Source: Myrica gale (Eukaryota; Streptophyta; Magnoliopsida; Fagales; Myricaceae). From it: a DNA stretch of 64,000 nucleotides. Location of the stretch: the NCBI GenBank assembly GCA_963930655.1, contig OZ005603.1, forward strand, positions 22,582,201 to 22,646,200, read 5' to 3'. A program made the translations under genes and the position numbers. Shown piece after piece: positions 52,679-62,834 of this stretch. The notes under the pieces were generated by a model. The model ran no database searches and was not told where the DNA came from. It worked only from the letters and a program-made list of their open reading frames with translations. Position 1 is the stretch's first letter, and every line of letters begins with the position of its first letter.

Positions 52679-52690
52679 GCTCCGATACCA
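52679..52690 (-). other. primer-binding site (tRNA-iMet type)
   Basis: On the minus strand TGGTATCGGAGC begins two bases inside the 5' LTR. It matches the usual plant copia site TGGTATCAGAGC, complementary to the 3' end of initiator tRNA-Met, with one difference. Confidence 0.85.
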
Positions 52691-52692
52691 CA

Positions 52693-53160
52693 TGTTAAAA
52701 TTACTTTGGATCTATAATCTAAACAGGATTTTCAACTATCATGATTTTCACATGTATCAATAATCATAATGCGGAATTAATTATCAATAATAAGACAAAC
52801 CGGAATCCATGTGATGAAACCTCTTTTGCTTTCCTTTGGCCTTCTCTCTATCTCTGTTGTTTCAACCTGTAAAATAATAGCGTAGAAACTATTTCTCTCA
52901 CTTCACCCTTTGAACTTTTATCGACAGAAATTAATGGGTATCCTGACAGTTAAATAGGGTAGAGAGAGGACAGTTTTCCAACGTTAAAAATAACTGACCA
53001 CTCCCCATCAGAGTGGGTAAAAGGAAAATAACTTCCCCTATAAAATCTCACTAAGAGATAGTGTGTTAACTTCCTTTAGAGCAGTTACCTTATTTATTTA
53101 AAATTCAAATAACGTCAAATATTCCCATAATATAAGTCACGTGGGACATTAAATCCAACA
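52693..53160 (-). repeat. 5' LTR of the young copia element
   Basis: 468 bp, partner of 46580-47047, carrying the element's promoter for minus-strand transcription. One substitution was seen between the two copies. Confidence 0.97.
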
Positions 53161-53165
53161 GATGG

Positions 53166-54604
53166 ACTTGACGTTAAAGTACAGGACCACCGTGTATAGC
53201 CGTAACATGGTTTAAGCTACCACAAAGTATCTGCATGTGCCCATTGGGTGTCCGCGCGCACCTACTATGCACGTTTTATATAGCGTTAATTACTGCAGTA
53301 TTAATCAGTCTTAGAGTACAAATTTAAACGTGTTAGTCTTTATGATATTTTTCAGACAATGTTCAATATGTCTATAAAAAATTAATCGACTAACAAAAGA
53401 CTGATACAAGATTAAAGTTGTGATGTCTATTTTTGATGTGGTATATATAGCGTATCTCAAACTCATCCTTATCAGTGGGTTAATTTTTAATAAACGAGAG
53501 AACTTATGTCTTAAAAATGGACCACAAGGACTGACATATTCAAATAAGTACATCAGAAACTGATTTGTCAAAAATAAATACTATAAAAACTGTATCGGTA
53601 ATTATAAGTCTTTTATTTATGAAAAATATATATGAATTTTGACCCTTCCCTATTTTCAACACATTTTTTAAATCTTTTTTGCAAGAAGTGGCCGACTTCT
53701 AATTTATTATATATTTCTTAATTAAAACAAGAATATTGAAGACCGGAACCTACATTTACAATGGTGTTTAGAAACACATGATCTACCTTTTTTTTTTTGT
53801 TTCTAAAAAGTACAGCTATAATTAATAAACACAGAAAGGCAACGGAAAAGAGCAGAGAGTTATACACTAGATCAGACAACATAGAAACCTTAATTTGTGT
53901 GGTACACCTGCCATGGTGTCTAGTTACCCGAGAGTTTTACTTTTGGTTGAGCAGAATTAGCAGTACGTCCTCAATATTAGATGGACGGTTGTAGACAAAC
54001 CAACAATATATGGAGGTAGGCAAAAGAAAGTTAGGTTCATCAAAAGATCAGTCTTTCTCTTTAGAAGGTTTGGTAGCTAGGTTCGATTACAGGCTACTCA
54101 GCACGTGCATAAAACCAACCCTCACGTGAACTTGGCCTGCCTATTCCATCTGCCATAAATATCCATTTTGGCCGCCGATTATTCAGTACTCGTTTCTCGG
54201 ACATGGCCAGTTTGATCAGCTTCGTGTCTGAGCCAGGTTAGCTGCTTCCACACTTGCTAATTTTTAATTCTTCCCCTAAATTAGTTAATATTTCCTTCTT
54301 TATTTTGTTTACCTATTAGTTATCTCTCTGTGTCCGTACATCTTTGCGCGATTACCAGTACTGTTATATATAGAAAACTCTGCGAACGTAATTTGATTTG
54401 AGAAAACTTTCTGGCTGCCCTTCTATTTTTGTGTTTGGCTGCTAAGTAACTTGGTGTTCGTTATCGGTAGTCGACTGCATACCCATCCAGATTATATATG
54501 ATCGTTTTGCAGAATTTGCTTTCAAGTATCATATTGTACGATGTCATTCTATGCAAACGTACTGTAATTAGTAACTAATTAATCACGGGTTTGTGAAAAC
54601 ATTA
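53166..54604. other. intergenic; possible orphan first exon
   Basis: AT-rich, with no intact gene. At 54203-54237 an ATG in good context (gacATGGCC) opens a 12-residue stretch, MASLISFVSEPG, ending at a plausible donor (CCAG|GTTAGC), about 45 bases after a TATA-like cataaatatc. No following exon is seen before the retroelement at 54605. This may be the severed start of a lost gene or chance. Confidence 0.3.
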
Positions 54605-55036
54605 TGTTAGATAAATTATATGCGCATCGGAAAAACAGATGAGATTTCGGTATACCTAGCGTCCCCAAAATTGAATGCTTAGAATTGTTTTACGTGCCCC
54701 AACTGTCAAAACTCAGTGGAGTGTTACTAGAGAATCACCCACTAATTCCACAACTTAAATGCTTAAATAAGGTTGGAGACTAAATTCTAGAGCGAGAGGA
54801 AGAGAGAGAAACTCTCCACTTTTGGTGTGTTGTGAAAGGACGGAAGAGGGTCCCTTTTATAACCTCTCATCATCAACCTCCTTGTGACACATGACCTGCC
54901 ATGTAGGCATGGCTAGCGTGACATGCATGAGACCAAGTGTCACCAAGCATGATACTTGCATGACCCATTGTCATGTAAGAGGTCATGTATCCCACATGCA
55001 TGGGGGTGCCCACATGGGTGTCCCCAATTGGTAACA
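54605..55036 (-). repeat. 3' LTR of the old copia element
   Basis: 432 bp with TG...CA ends; many substitutions and indels relative to its partner at 58755-59194. Confidence 0.88.
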
Positions 55037-55999
55037 TCTCCCACTCACCCATAGTGGGCACGCCTACTCATGCATCTCTCCTAGCATTCTCAACCTTGTT
55101 CATACTAGCAAATAAGTTGTGAGACCACCGAGCACACATGCAGAAGAAAATGTAGGAGCACTATACCAAATCTCTCATCAGAGAAGACCAGCATAGCAAC
55201 ATCCCTATGTGTCTCGTTATGCCCCAGACTTATTTGCACACATCAGATCAAACATTTCTAATCTCTCTAAAGTTTAGTACTTAGAATTATGCTCAATCAT
55301 CTCATGGCCATCATAACTTATTCACAATTACGTCACTACCCATAAGTAGCACCATAACCTGTCGACAGTGAATACAATCAGAGATGTGTGCCAAATAGTC
55401 TTCCTTTTTGCCCCATGCAACTCAATTTTGGCTCAATCGCTTTCCCAACAATGCCCCTTTAGACCGAATCATCCATGGTCATAGGCAACATACCAAACTA
55501 GTAGACATCAAAACCGCAATCTTGTGACATCGTCAAAAGTCAACAAAGGGCATAAATATAGAATCACTAAATGAACTCAATGGACTCACATGGTGAGGAA
55601 GTAAGGATCCATTTGCTCACCTCCATAATTGGTCGAAAAAACACATGCAGTATGAATACATATTATGGTGGAGTTCTCTTAGAGAAGAGCATATATCTAA
55701 ACTCAAAGCACTGTATAGATCTTAGTTCAGTCACTATCTTAGCGCCTAACTCGAGTTCTCGTTTTGCTCGCCTCTGCATGACGCCAAAAGAAATCTCGCA
55801 TCTAGCTAACCGCAAGCAACATGAATAGTGGGTTATCCATGCACGGTCACTATAGACCTCATCTTAGCTCCAATTAAGGAGACATAAAATTGTGTCTACC
55901 AACTTGACTTACAAGTATCTTAAAGACACAATGTCTCATCTCTACTCTCTCAATAAGCGCTAGAGGCGATCGCTCGTGTGAGTGAGCCGATCTACACTT

Positions 56000-56890
56000 G
56001 TTGACATACCTTGCATACCAACAATTCCTTTATAATACATTATTCATTGAATAATATCTCAAGTAGTACAAATCACGATCAACTGAAAGCAACAACATTT
56101 ACAGTAAACCCTAGACTTTTCACATGTGCCACAAAAATCTCTAGCTATAGGCTTAGTCAAGGGGTCAACATTCATGCGACTCGTAGAAATGTGTTTCGGG
56201 ATCACCTCCTGCTACATAACCATATCTTGAATGTAGTGATACCAAATATATATATGTTTGGTATTTCAATGAAACTTAGGGTCCTTAGCGTAAGCGAGAG
56301 CAGTCATGCTGTCGCAGAAAATTGTCACTGGATTTGAAGTAGGGTTGTCCAAAATACCGGCTGGACCAGCCAACCCGGATCAGACAGGACCGGTTTTGTC
56401 CAAAACCGGTGGACTTTTTTGAAACCGGGTTGACCGGACCGGTAAACCGGTGTATTCCGGTCCGGTTCCGGGTTACCCTCATGAAAACCCGGGACCAAAT
56501 CAGAGTATACCTCTCCAAACCGGCCCAAACTGGAAATTGGCCCAAAATAGCACGACCCAACCCCGACAAAAAATGGCATGGCCCAACCCAAAATCGGCCC
56601 AAACCGTCCCAGACCGGACCAGCGAAACCGGGGACAGAACCGGTCATATATCTGGTCCGGTCTATATACTCTACAAAATGGCCGGTTTGGCCGGCCAAAC
56701 CGGAACGAACCGGCCAGGACCGGAACTTGGACAACCCTAATCTGAAGCATCCGCCACAACTTCAAGGTGCTGAAGGAACCTCTTCAACCAAAAGGCCTCC
56801 TCAACCGCTACTGAGCATGCCACGTACTCTACCTTTATGGTCGACAGTGCTATACAAGGTTGGTTATTGCTACTCCAAGTCTTAACGGTG
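56000..56890 (-). pseudogene. copia RNase H remnant split by a MITE
   Basis: Minus-strand remains of the RNase H end of copia pol: VEYVACSVAVEEAFWL, KRFLQHLEVVADASD, then after the MITE VTIFCDSMTALAYAKDPKFH, NTKHI, HYIQDMV, then DPLTKPIARD. In-frame stops follow PKFH and DMVM. The MITE at 56340-56739 sits between DASD and VTIF. Confidence 0.8.
56340..56739. mobile_element. hAT-type MITE (400 bp), GC-rich
   Basis: Perfect 13-bp terminal inverted repeats (tagggttgtccaa at the left, its complement at the right) are flanked by 8-bp duplications atttgaag (56332-56339) and atctgaag (56740-56747), one mismatch. The interior is dense in accgg/ccggt motifs. It is non-coding: the long open frames over it on both strands reflect its composition. 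Confidence 0.9.
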
Positions 56891-57169
56891 AGATCAAAGA
56901 AAACAAATTTTGTCGGATTTCAGGAGTGTAACACATCATGGAGCAATAGAGTGCGTTCACTGTGCAAATCTACACTGGCTCCATTCCCCCACCTTCTTTG
57001 AGCATACTCGACAGTATTCCACGTATCCGACTCTATCCCTCGCTATATGCTCGGTTAGTATAGGATTGAGCTACCATACCATGACTAGTTACAAAACATA
57101 AACGAGGATGGTCAGAAAATACCTCATTTTTTTCATAAGTAAAGCAGACCATTATGGACTTGTCCTTAT

Positions 57170-57950
57170 TTCCAGCGTGTTTTTCTCTCTTGCACTTAAC
57201 AATCATTGCTTTCTTAGGCGTTGATCCACTGTCAGCTCCTTATTGGGGAGTTGAGTTCAAGTTCTTACGCTTGGGCCTGAATGCCCTGCACAAACTTAGC
57301 TCAACCGTATATACTAAACTATTGGACCTGATAGCCTCCAATCGTTCCGCTTTCAGTTCTAAATGGCGCGCAACATCATCAAATGTTTTTATATTCTCGT
57401 TGTCTTCAAATTCTGGCTCATTGTCTCCCAAGAGCTTGACAGTGAAAGAATCGCCGATTGGACCTGCTGTTTATTTGTAAGATTATTTTCAGCGGTTTTG
57501 AGCTCGCTGATCATGGTTGACATTGCCCTAAGATGCTGCTCATTGTGTGGCCAGAGTGCATCTTCTAGGAGTCAAACCTCATGGTCAATCCACGTAGTCT
57601 AGTACCACCAAACTTAATCTTTAATGGATTCCACATTTTTTCAACTGTTGGGTACTTCTCGAATTCACCTATCAGATCGTCGTGCATGCTACTTAACATG
57701 GTAAAGAGTGCATTGCGATCTTTCTTACGCCATTTTTCATAGGCAGCAAGTTCTCTCTAGTGAACATCGGTATCAACTTTTGCTGGCACAGTTATTGAAT
57801 GGGTCAGGGTCTCCAAGAACTCTTGTTCATTTAAGACATACTGGATCTTTCAATGTCATATGTCATAATTATCCCCATTCAATTCCCCCCTGTAATTAAA
57901 TCAGCAATGATGTTCTTTGAAGCCATCTCACTACAAAATGGTGCGCAAAG
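57170..57950 (-). pseudogene. copia gag remnant
   Basis: Minus-strand fragments of a copia gag of the UBN2 type: MASKNIIADLITGG near 57926, LAAYEKWRKKDRNALFTMLS, MHDDLIGEFEKYPTVEKMW, KIKFGGT, and around 57240-57420 the segment NIKTFDDVARHLELKAERLE. Several stops and frameshifts interrupt it. Between this and the RNase H remnant no protease, integrase or reverse transcriptase is recognisable, so most of pol has been deleted. Confidence 0.8.
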
Positions 57951-58754
57951 GGATATTACTATTCACACATATCTAAATATTTTGTTGCGTCAATCTATGT
58001 CAAAAATAAAAATAATTGAGACACGTCGCAAGATCGAAAATTTGCTAAGCTTCCTAATCATCGCTTGTGCCACAATGTCTAATTACTAATTTTTCAACTT
58101 AATTTTCGCGCAAAATCTTGTATGGGAGGAAAATTTATTTTCAACTCCACCATACTCTCACTCTCTAATAATGAATAGCAACCTTAGGACATGCCATTAA
58201 CAGTCTGTTCACTAACAACAATAATTTTTACTAAAGCAACAAGATCGTCATTCCCTTTATGCTAAACCAATTATTTTTCATGCAAGCTTATTCAATATTT
58301 CAAAAATATGTGCTCATTAAGCATACAAGTGCACTAGCAATTCATGTTATGCATTCATTTTACCAAAAATAAATATTCACAACATAAATCATGATTGATA
58401 AAGCACATAGCATAAAAGCATCTATCAATCATATAGCATGCTTAATGGTAATATCTTGCATTCATTGCGTGAGTTCCAAGGTTCTAAACCCCTTTGGAGT
58501 GATTTTTTTTTAAAAAAATAGAAGTGCCATAAAATGTCTCTCGCTCTCACCATAGTGAGTCTTGCGGCGCCTCTAGGCTCCCACCACTGTCACCTCTTGA
58601 GCATACAATGGCAGCAGTAGCAATGCCCCTCAGGTGGCTAATGCGAAGTTAGAGACCCAAAAAATAATTTTAACATTTGTTCCGGCATTTTGACAAATAG
58701 TTGGAGAGCATAAATTCACTAGCACAAAAACAATTAGCATGGCGCTAATACCAA

Positions 58755-59194
58755 TGTTAGATAAATTATATGCACAACGGAAAAACAGATGGAATTTTGG
58801 TATACCTAGCATCCCCAAAATCGAATGCTTGGAGTTGTTTCACGTGCCCTAATCGTCAAAGCTTCAAAAACTCTTCCCGGTGGTGGAGTGTTTTACGAGA
58901 GAATCACCCACTAATTCTACAACTTAAATGCTCAAAGAAGGCAGAAGACTAAATTCTAGAGAGAGAGAGAGAGGAAGAGAGAGAAGCTCTCCACTTTTGG
59001 TGTGTTGTGAAAGGAGGGAGGAGGGGCCCTTTTATAGCCTCTCCTCATCAACCTCCTTGTGACACATGGTCACCATGCATGGCTAGAGTGACATGCATGG
59101 GACCAAGTGTCACCAAGCATGACACTTGCACGACCCATTGTCATGCAAGAGGCCATGTGTCCCACATGCATGGGGGTGCCCCTAATTGGTAACA
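58755..59194 (-). repeat. 5' LTR of the old copia element
   Basis: 440 bp, partner of 54605-55036; includes a GA-rich stretch absent in this length from the other copy. Confidence 0.88.
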
Positions 59195-59547
59195 TTTTAA
59201 TCCACTTGTACAATATCATCTTGAGGCTTCATAAGAGTACAAAAGCTTTGTCTAATGACAATCTAATTTGACATCCAGGAAGTTAGCTAGCTAGAACAAT
59301 AAGAGATGTCTATTGGGATACTGCCTAGCTTGTATGACTTCCACTTACCATGCATGGCTTTGTATATATGGTGTTTCTCTTTTTTATTATTTTGATTGGT
59401 AGAGCTGAATGAATTTGGGATACTGCCGCGAATAATTTCATGATTTACCTCTTTTATTCACGAAAGTACTTAAAGGGGGAGAGTTTTTTTTTCTTATTTG
59501 GCATGAAAGTAGGACAACATATTTCATACTTCAAAAAGAAAATGGTT
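59195..59547. other. short AT-rich spacer, nothing recognised
   Basis: Sequence between the old copia element and the foldback element; no gene or repeat end identified. Confidence 0.4.
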
Positions 59548-60068
59548 AAGTACACTTCCATTCCTAAATTATGAGGTAATTCACACTTTGAACCATAAAT
59601 TGCCAACTTTGAGACATTCCATCTTCGAATTATCGATTACTGTCAAATTGCAATCTAGATATATGATCTTCATTAAATTGAACTGAGAGTTGGACCAAAA
59701 AAAACACATATGCCTTGTATCTGTTGACTTCTTTAGACGACAAATTGCAAAATTACCATTATTTTTTCAAGTAGTTAATTTTTGTTCTTTTTTAAAATTT
59801 TGTTTTGTTCTTTTGTCTTTTTGTTCATGTTTTGACTTCTTTTTATAGTCTACTAGTTCAGTTTCTTCATTTTTTAGTCCAAAGAAGGTAGATTACAAAG
59901 CATATGGTTCATGTCTATCCAATTTCATGTTCAATTTAACAAAATCATATATCTAAGGTTCAATGTGATTGTAATCGGACATATGTGGGTGAAGTGTCTC
60001 GAAGTCGGTAATTTAGAGTGTAAAATATAAATGAACTCAGTTCAGAGGTGAAAAAAGTGTATTTACTT
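59548..60068. mobile_element. foldback MITE-like element (about 520 bp)
   Basis: Imperfect inverted repeat with arms of roughly 170-190 bases. Left arm order: aagtacactt, then cctaaattatgaggtaattcac, cgaattatcgatta, gatatatgatcttcattaaat. The right arm read in reverse complement gives aagtaaatacactt, actctaaattaccgacttcg and gatatatgattttgttaaat in the same order. It has no coding sequence. No secure target-site duplication. Confidence 0.65.
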
Positions 60069-60152
60069 AAAGAAAAAACATAGACTACAAGAGGATGCTT
60101 AAATAAAAGATTCAGTAAGAAACTAGTTACTATTGACTTTCACATCTCCTCT

Positions 60153-60447
60153 TGCTTGCCAGTTGGGCTGTAGCCCAGTTGGTACTAACCACTAATTCAC
60201 TAACTCCAAGGGCAGAAGTTCGAGTCAGAACATAAGTTGAAAATCGCTTGTGAAAGTAAAACCTAACCTTGGGCCTAGTGGACGGGATTGAAACTGGCTT
60301 GTGGTCTTACTGGTGCTTTGGTAATAGGGTCACCCAATGGGCAGTAGCTATCTATGGCTCAAACCGAACATTCTATAGCGGAAGTTTCTCTATGGTCACA
60401 TTGGGTGCTACGCTGGTTGCCCCCCTTTCTAACAAAAAAAAAAAGCT
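60153..60447 (+). mobile_element. tRNA-derived SINE with poly(A) tail
   Basis: Internal RNA polymerase III-like boxes are visible: A box tagcccagttgg near 60171 and B box agttcgagtc about 45 bases later, arranged as in a tRNA head. The 295-bp unit ends in an A-rich tail (60431-60444). Identical 9-bp flanks atctcctct at 60144-60152 and 60448-60456 fit a target-site duplication from LINE-style insertion. Non-coding. Confidence 0.8.
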
Positions 60448-60456
60448 ATCTCCTCT

Positions 60457-61707
60457 CACTAAATTCCAATAAAGGGCAAATAGTATCTATGAATACTTAG
60501 AATAGTGCAATTTGTCAGGACTGATCGGTAATGCAAGTATTAACTTCGTAGAGCATAATCTCGTCAAATGGCCCGCTTCTAGCATTCGCATACATTCCAT
60601 TCGACCTCATGTCTTTCTTCTTTCGTACTCTCCCAAATTAACCTAAACCTTCCCTTGTAATCTTTTGATTACCGCGTGCTTATTAAAAAAAAGTATAACT
60701 CAAGCTCCACCTTCGGATTGCTTTTTTTGTCAATTACATAATATTCAGACTACATATATATACTAGCCGAAGCTCTCAATTCTAACTACGTACGTACCCC
60801 CAATGAATCAAATCTATGAAATGGCTTTACTCTCTGAAAACAGGATTTAGCTAGCTAGACGTCGTAGAGATTCATGAACCCAGTTACTCTCTTTTGGAAA
60901 GCAATTAATTTAGTTTATCGCCAAAACAAAACCCATATATGAAGTCCAATAATCAAGCAGTACGCCATTGTCATCCTAGCTAGACGCTAGTCCCTTTACT
61001 TAACAGACCAACCTCTACAGATTAAGAGAGAGCTAGCAATTAGGACTCCTAGAACAAACAACTAAATATCTTTAAGATTACAAACCACATGCATGGCAAA
61101 GCAAACTAATTAAACTTCCACAATCAGATCTCATATATATGCTGTCTCGAACAAATAGAACTGTATATATATAGACATGCTTAACAAAGGCCTAACTCCA
61201 TTTCTTCTATTTGAGGAATACAGAAGATAGAAGAGGAGACTACAAAGACTACGTACACATTGATGCTGAAACCGGAGAGACTATAAAAGACATTCATGCT
61301 TGAAGAATATAAAAAAATTAATCACTGAGAAACCCTGGGTATCTGTGCGTGAGAAAACCATCGTTCCTTCACAGAGAGAAGAAAACCATCAGTCCTGTAC
61401 AGAAGACCTATCATTCTAGACATCCATCGCACTAATTCGGCGTATAATTAGGTTCCTGTACTTATAGAAGCGCTGGAGATAGAACGGATACCGAACAAGA
61501 AAGAACGATTCATTTGCAACCCACTAAAAAGTAAATTAAAGACATGAACAGATCACCTATCAATCTCTCTTAAACAGACAGTACTGATCTACGGTTTTGT
61601 TACATCACTACAATTATGAACAATAAGACAAAAAGGACATCATCACAACATGACACACATATAAGATGATACAAAAAGCCATATGGTATGCGCCCGTTTG
61701 ATTCCGC
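60457..61707. other. 3' flank of the MYB gene
   Basis: AT-rich sequence downstream of the MYB stop codon (the gene reads leftward). The MYB 3' untranslated region must lie in its right part. No other gene was recognised. Confidence 0.4.
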
Positions 61708-62747
61708 TCATGCTGGGTGATTGTTTAGCGCACTTTGTTCTTCGCTTGAGGTATCGATGCTTGATCTGAGTTCGGCTTCCCAGATGGTATTGCCATGATT
61801 GACGGTCTGTGCAGAAGAAGAACAAACAAGGGGATGAAAATTGGGTTGTTGTTGTTGTTGATTCACAAACATGCTGTCGTTAATCAAAGAATCGAGAAAG
61901 GAAGAGAACGTATCCAGCTCGTTGCAGTTTTCAATATAATCTTCTTCATTACCGCGTCGACAGCCGCTTTGGATCCCCATCACACAATCATTCACAACCA
62001 GATCGTGACCTCCTTCCTGGTTTGTATCACTTTGAATACCATTTACTGTAGAGTTCGCACCAGTTTCTTCGAATACTACAGGAGTAGAGTAACTATTTGC
62101 TTTTGGTTTTGAAATTGATTCACGATCATGACCAGCTTCAGGAGAATTAGGGTTAGGGTTTAGTGGCCTGTGGGTTCTTGGATCTATTCCTTGGCTGATG
62201 AGCTTCTTGCTGAGATGGGTATTCCAATAATTCTTAATCTCATTATCAGTTCTTCCCGGGATTCTTCCGGCTATCAAAGACCACCTGAGAGTCAAACCGT
62301 AAAGTAAGGAATGAAAAATCCGACACGCTAGATCAAAACCTCAACTGAAGAGACTTGGAGAGGGGGAGAGCACAGTGAAACCGAAAAGGCAAATAGATAA
62401 AGTAATAAAACATACATATAGAGAGAGAGACAATATTTAGCCCTAAAATGATTGGAGTACCTATTGCCGAGTAACCGGTGAAGGCGAAGGATAAGATCTT
62501 CCTCATCAGGAGCAATATGTCCTCTCTTAACAGATGGCCGGAGATAATTCATCCATCGGAGCCGACAGCTCTTGCCACAACGGAGCAACCCCGCACGTTT
62601 CGGTAGGGTACGCCACCGTCCTTCGCCTTCTCTTTTGATGTACTTAGCTAAAATTTCATCCTCCTCTGGAGTCCAAGGTCCTCTCTTTATCCCCACTTTG
62701 CTACAACAGGGTGTAATCTTGCTTGTCCCTGACGATGGGTTCTTCAT
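61708..62747 (-). CDS. MYB5: R2R3-MYB transcription factor, MYB5-like (2 exons, 287 aa)
   Basis: Nuclear DNA-binding regulator. Exons 62747-62461 and 62284-61708, with a 176-bp GT-AG intron splitting the Arg codon of LLGNR|W; 864 nt joined. R2 repeat at about 22-72 ([36 protein letters not shown]) and R3 at about 75-123 ([31 protein letters not shown]). Residues D84, L85, R88, L92, L99 and R103 fit the bHLH-interaction signature [DE]Lx2[RK]x3Lx6Lx3R. The [14 protein letters not shown] start and the C-terminal [12 protein letters not shown] (222-233) match Arabidopsis MYB5, which acts with bHLH/WD40 partners in proanthocyanidin, seed-coat mucilage and trichome programmes. The ATG at 62747 is the only one upstream of the R2 repeat. 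AtMYB5 is about 249 aa; the extra length is in the variable acidic C-terminus, with a short Gln run at 248-252 of the coding order or nearby. Intact. Confidence 0.95.
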
Positions 62748-62827
62748 TTTCTCTCCTTCTCAAAGCTCGGTTTTCGCCAGTACTGGATAATGGATAAAGA
62801 GAGAATTAGGTGCAGAGATGATATATG

Positions 62828-62834
62828 TTTTATA
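62828..62834 (-). promoter_or_regulatory. probable TATA box of the MYB5-like gene
   Basis: Minus-strand TATAAAA (within gctataaaac) lies 81 bases upstream of the MYB ATG, leaving room for transcription to start near 62800 and for a leader of about 50 nt. Confidence 0.6.

Larger units (their letters stand above)
46580..53160 (-). mobile_element. complete Ty1/copia LTR retrotransposon (6581 bp)
   Basis: The element is oriented on the minus strand. Two 468-bp LTRs (46580-47047 and 52693-53160), both beginning tgtt and ending aaca, are flanked by identical 5-bp duplications gatgg (46575-46579 and 53161-53165). Inside are a primer-binding site, a leader of about 1.2 kb, an uninterrupted gag-pol frame and a polypurine tract, in the order protease-integrase-RT-RNase H that defines Ty1/copia. 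I found one substitution between the LTRs (g-t-a-a-a versus g-c-a-a-a near 53019/46906), so insertion was very recent on an evolutionary scale. No structural lesion is visible. Confidence 0.97.
54605..59194 (-). mobile_element. old, internally deleted copia retrotransposon
   Basis: Two related LTRs (54605-55036, 432 bp; 58755-59194, 440 bp), each beginning tgttagataaattatatgc and ending ttggtaaca, enclose 3.7 kb of decayed copia coding sequence on the minus strand. A polypurine-like tract (gggtgagtgggaga, complement of 55037-55050) abuts the left LTR, and a primer-binding-like site (tggtattagcgcc, complement of 58741-58753) abuts the right LTR, confirming minus orientation. The LTRs differ at many positions, unlike the element at 46580-53160, so this insertion is much older. 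No clear target-site duplication was found. Confidence 0.88.

Noticed and set aside
56285..56885. Overlapping 100-158 codon frames on both strands
   Set aside because: They lie over a GC-rich MITE with repeated accgg motifs; open frames here come from base composition.
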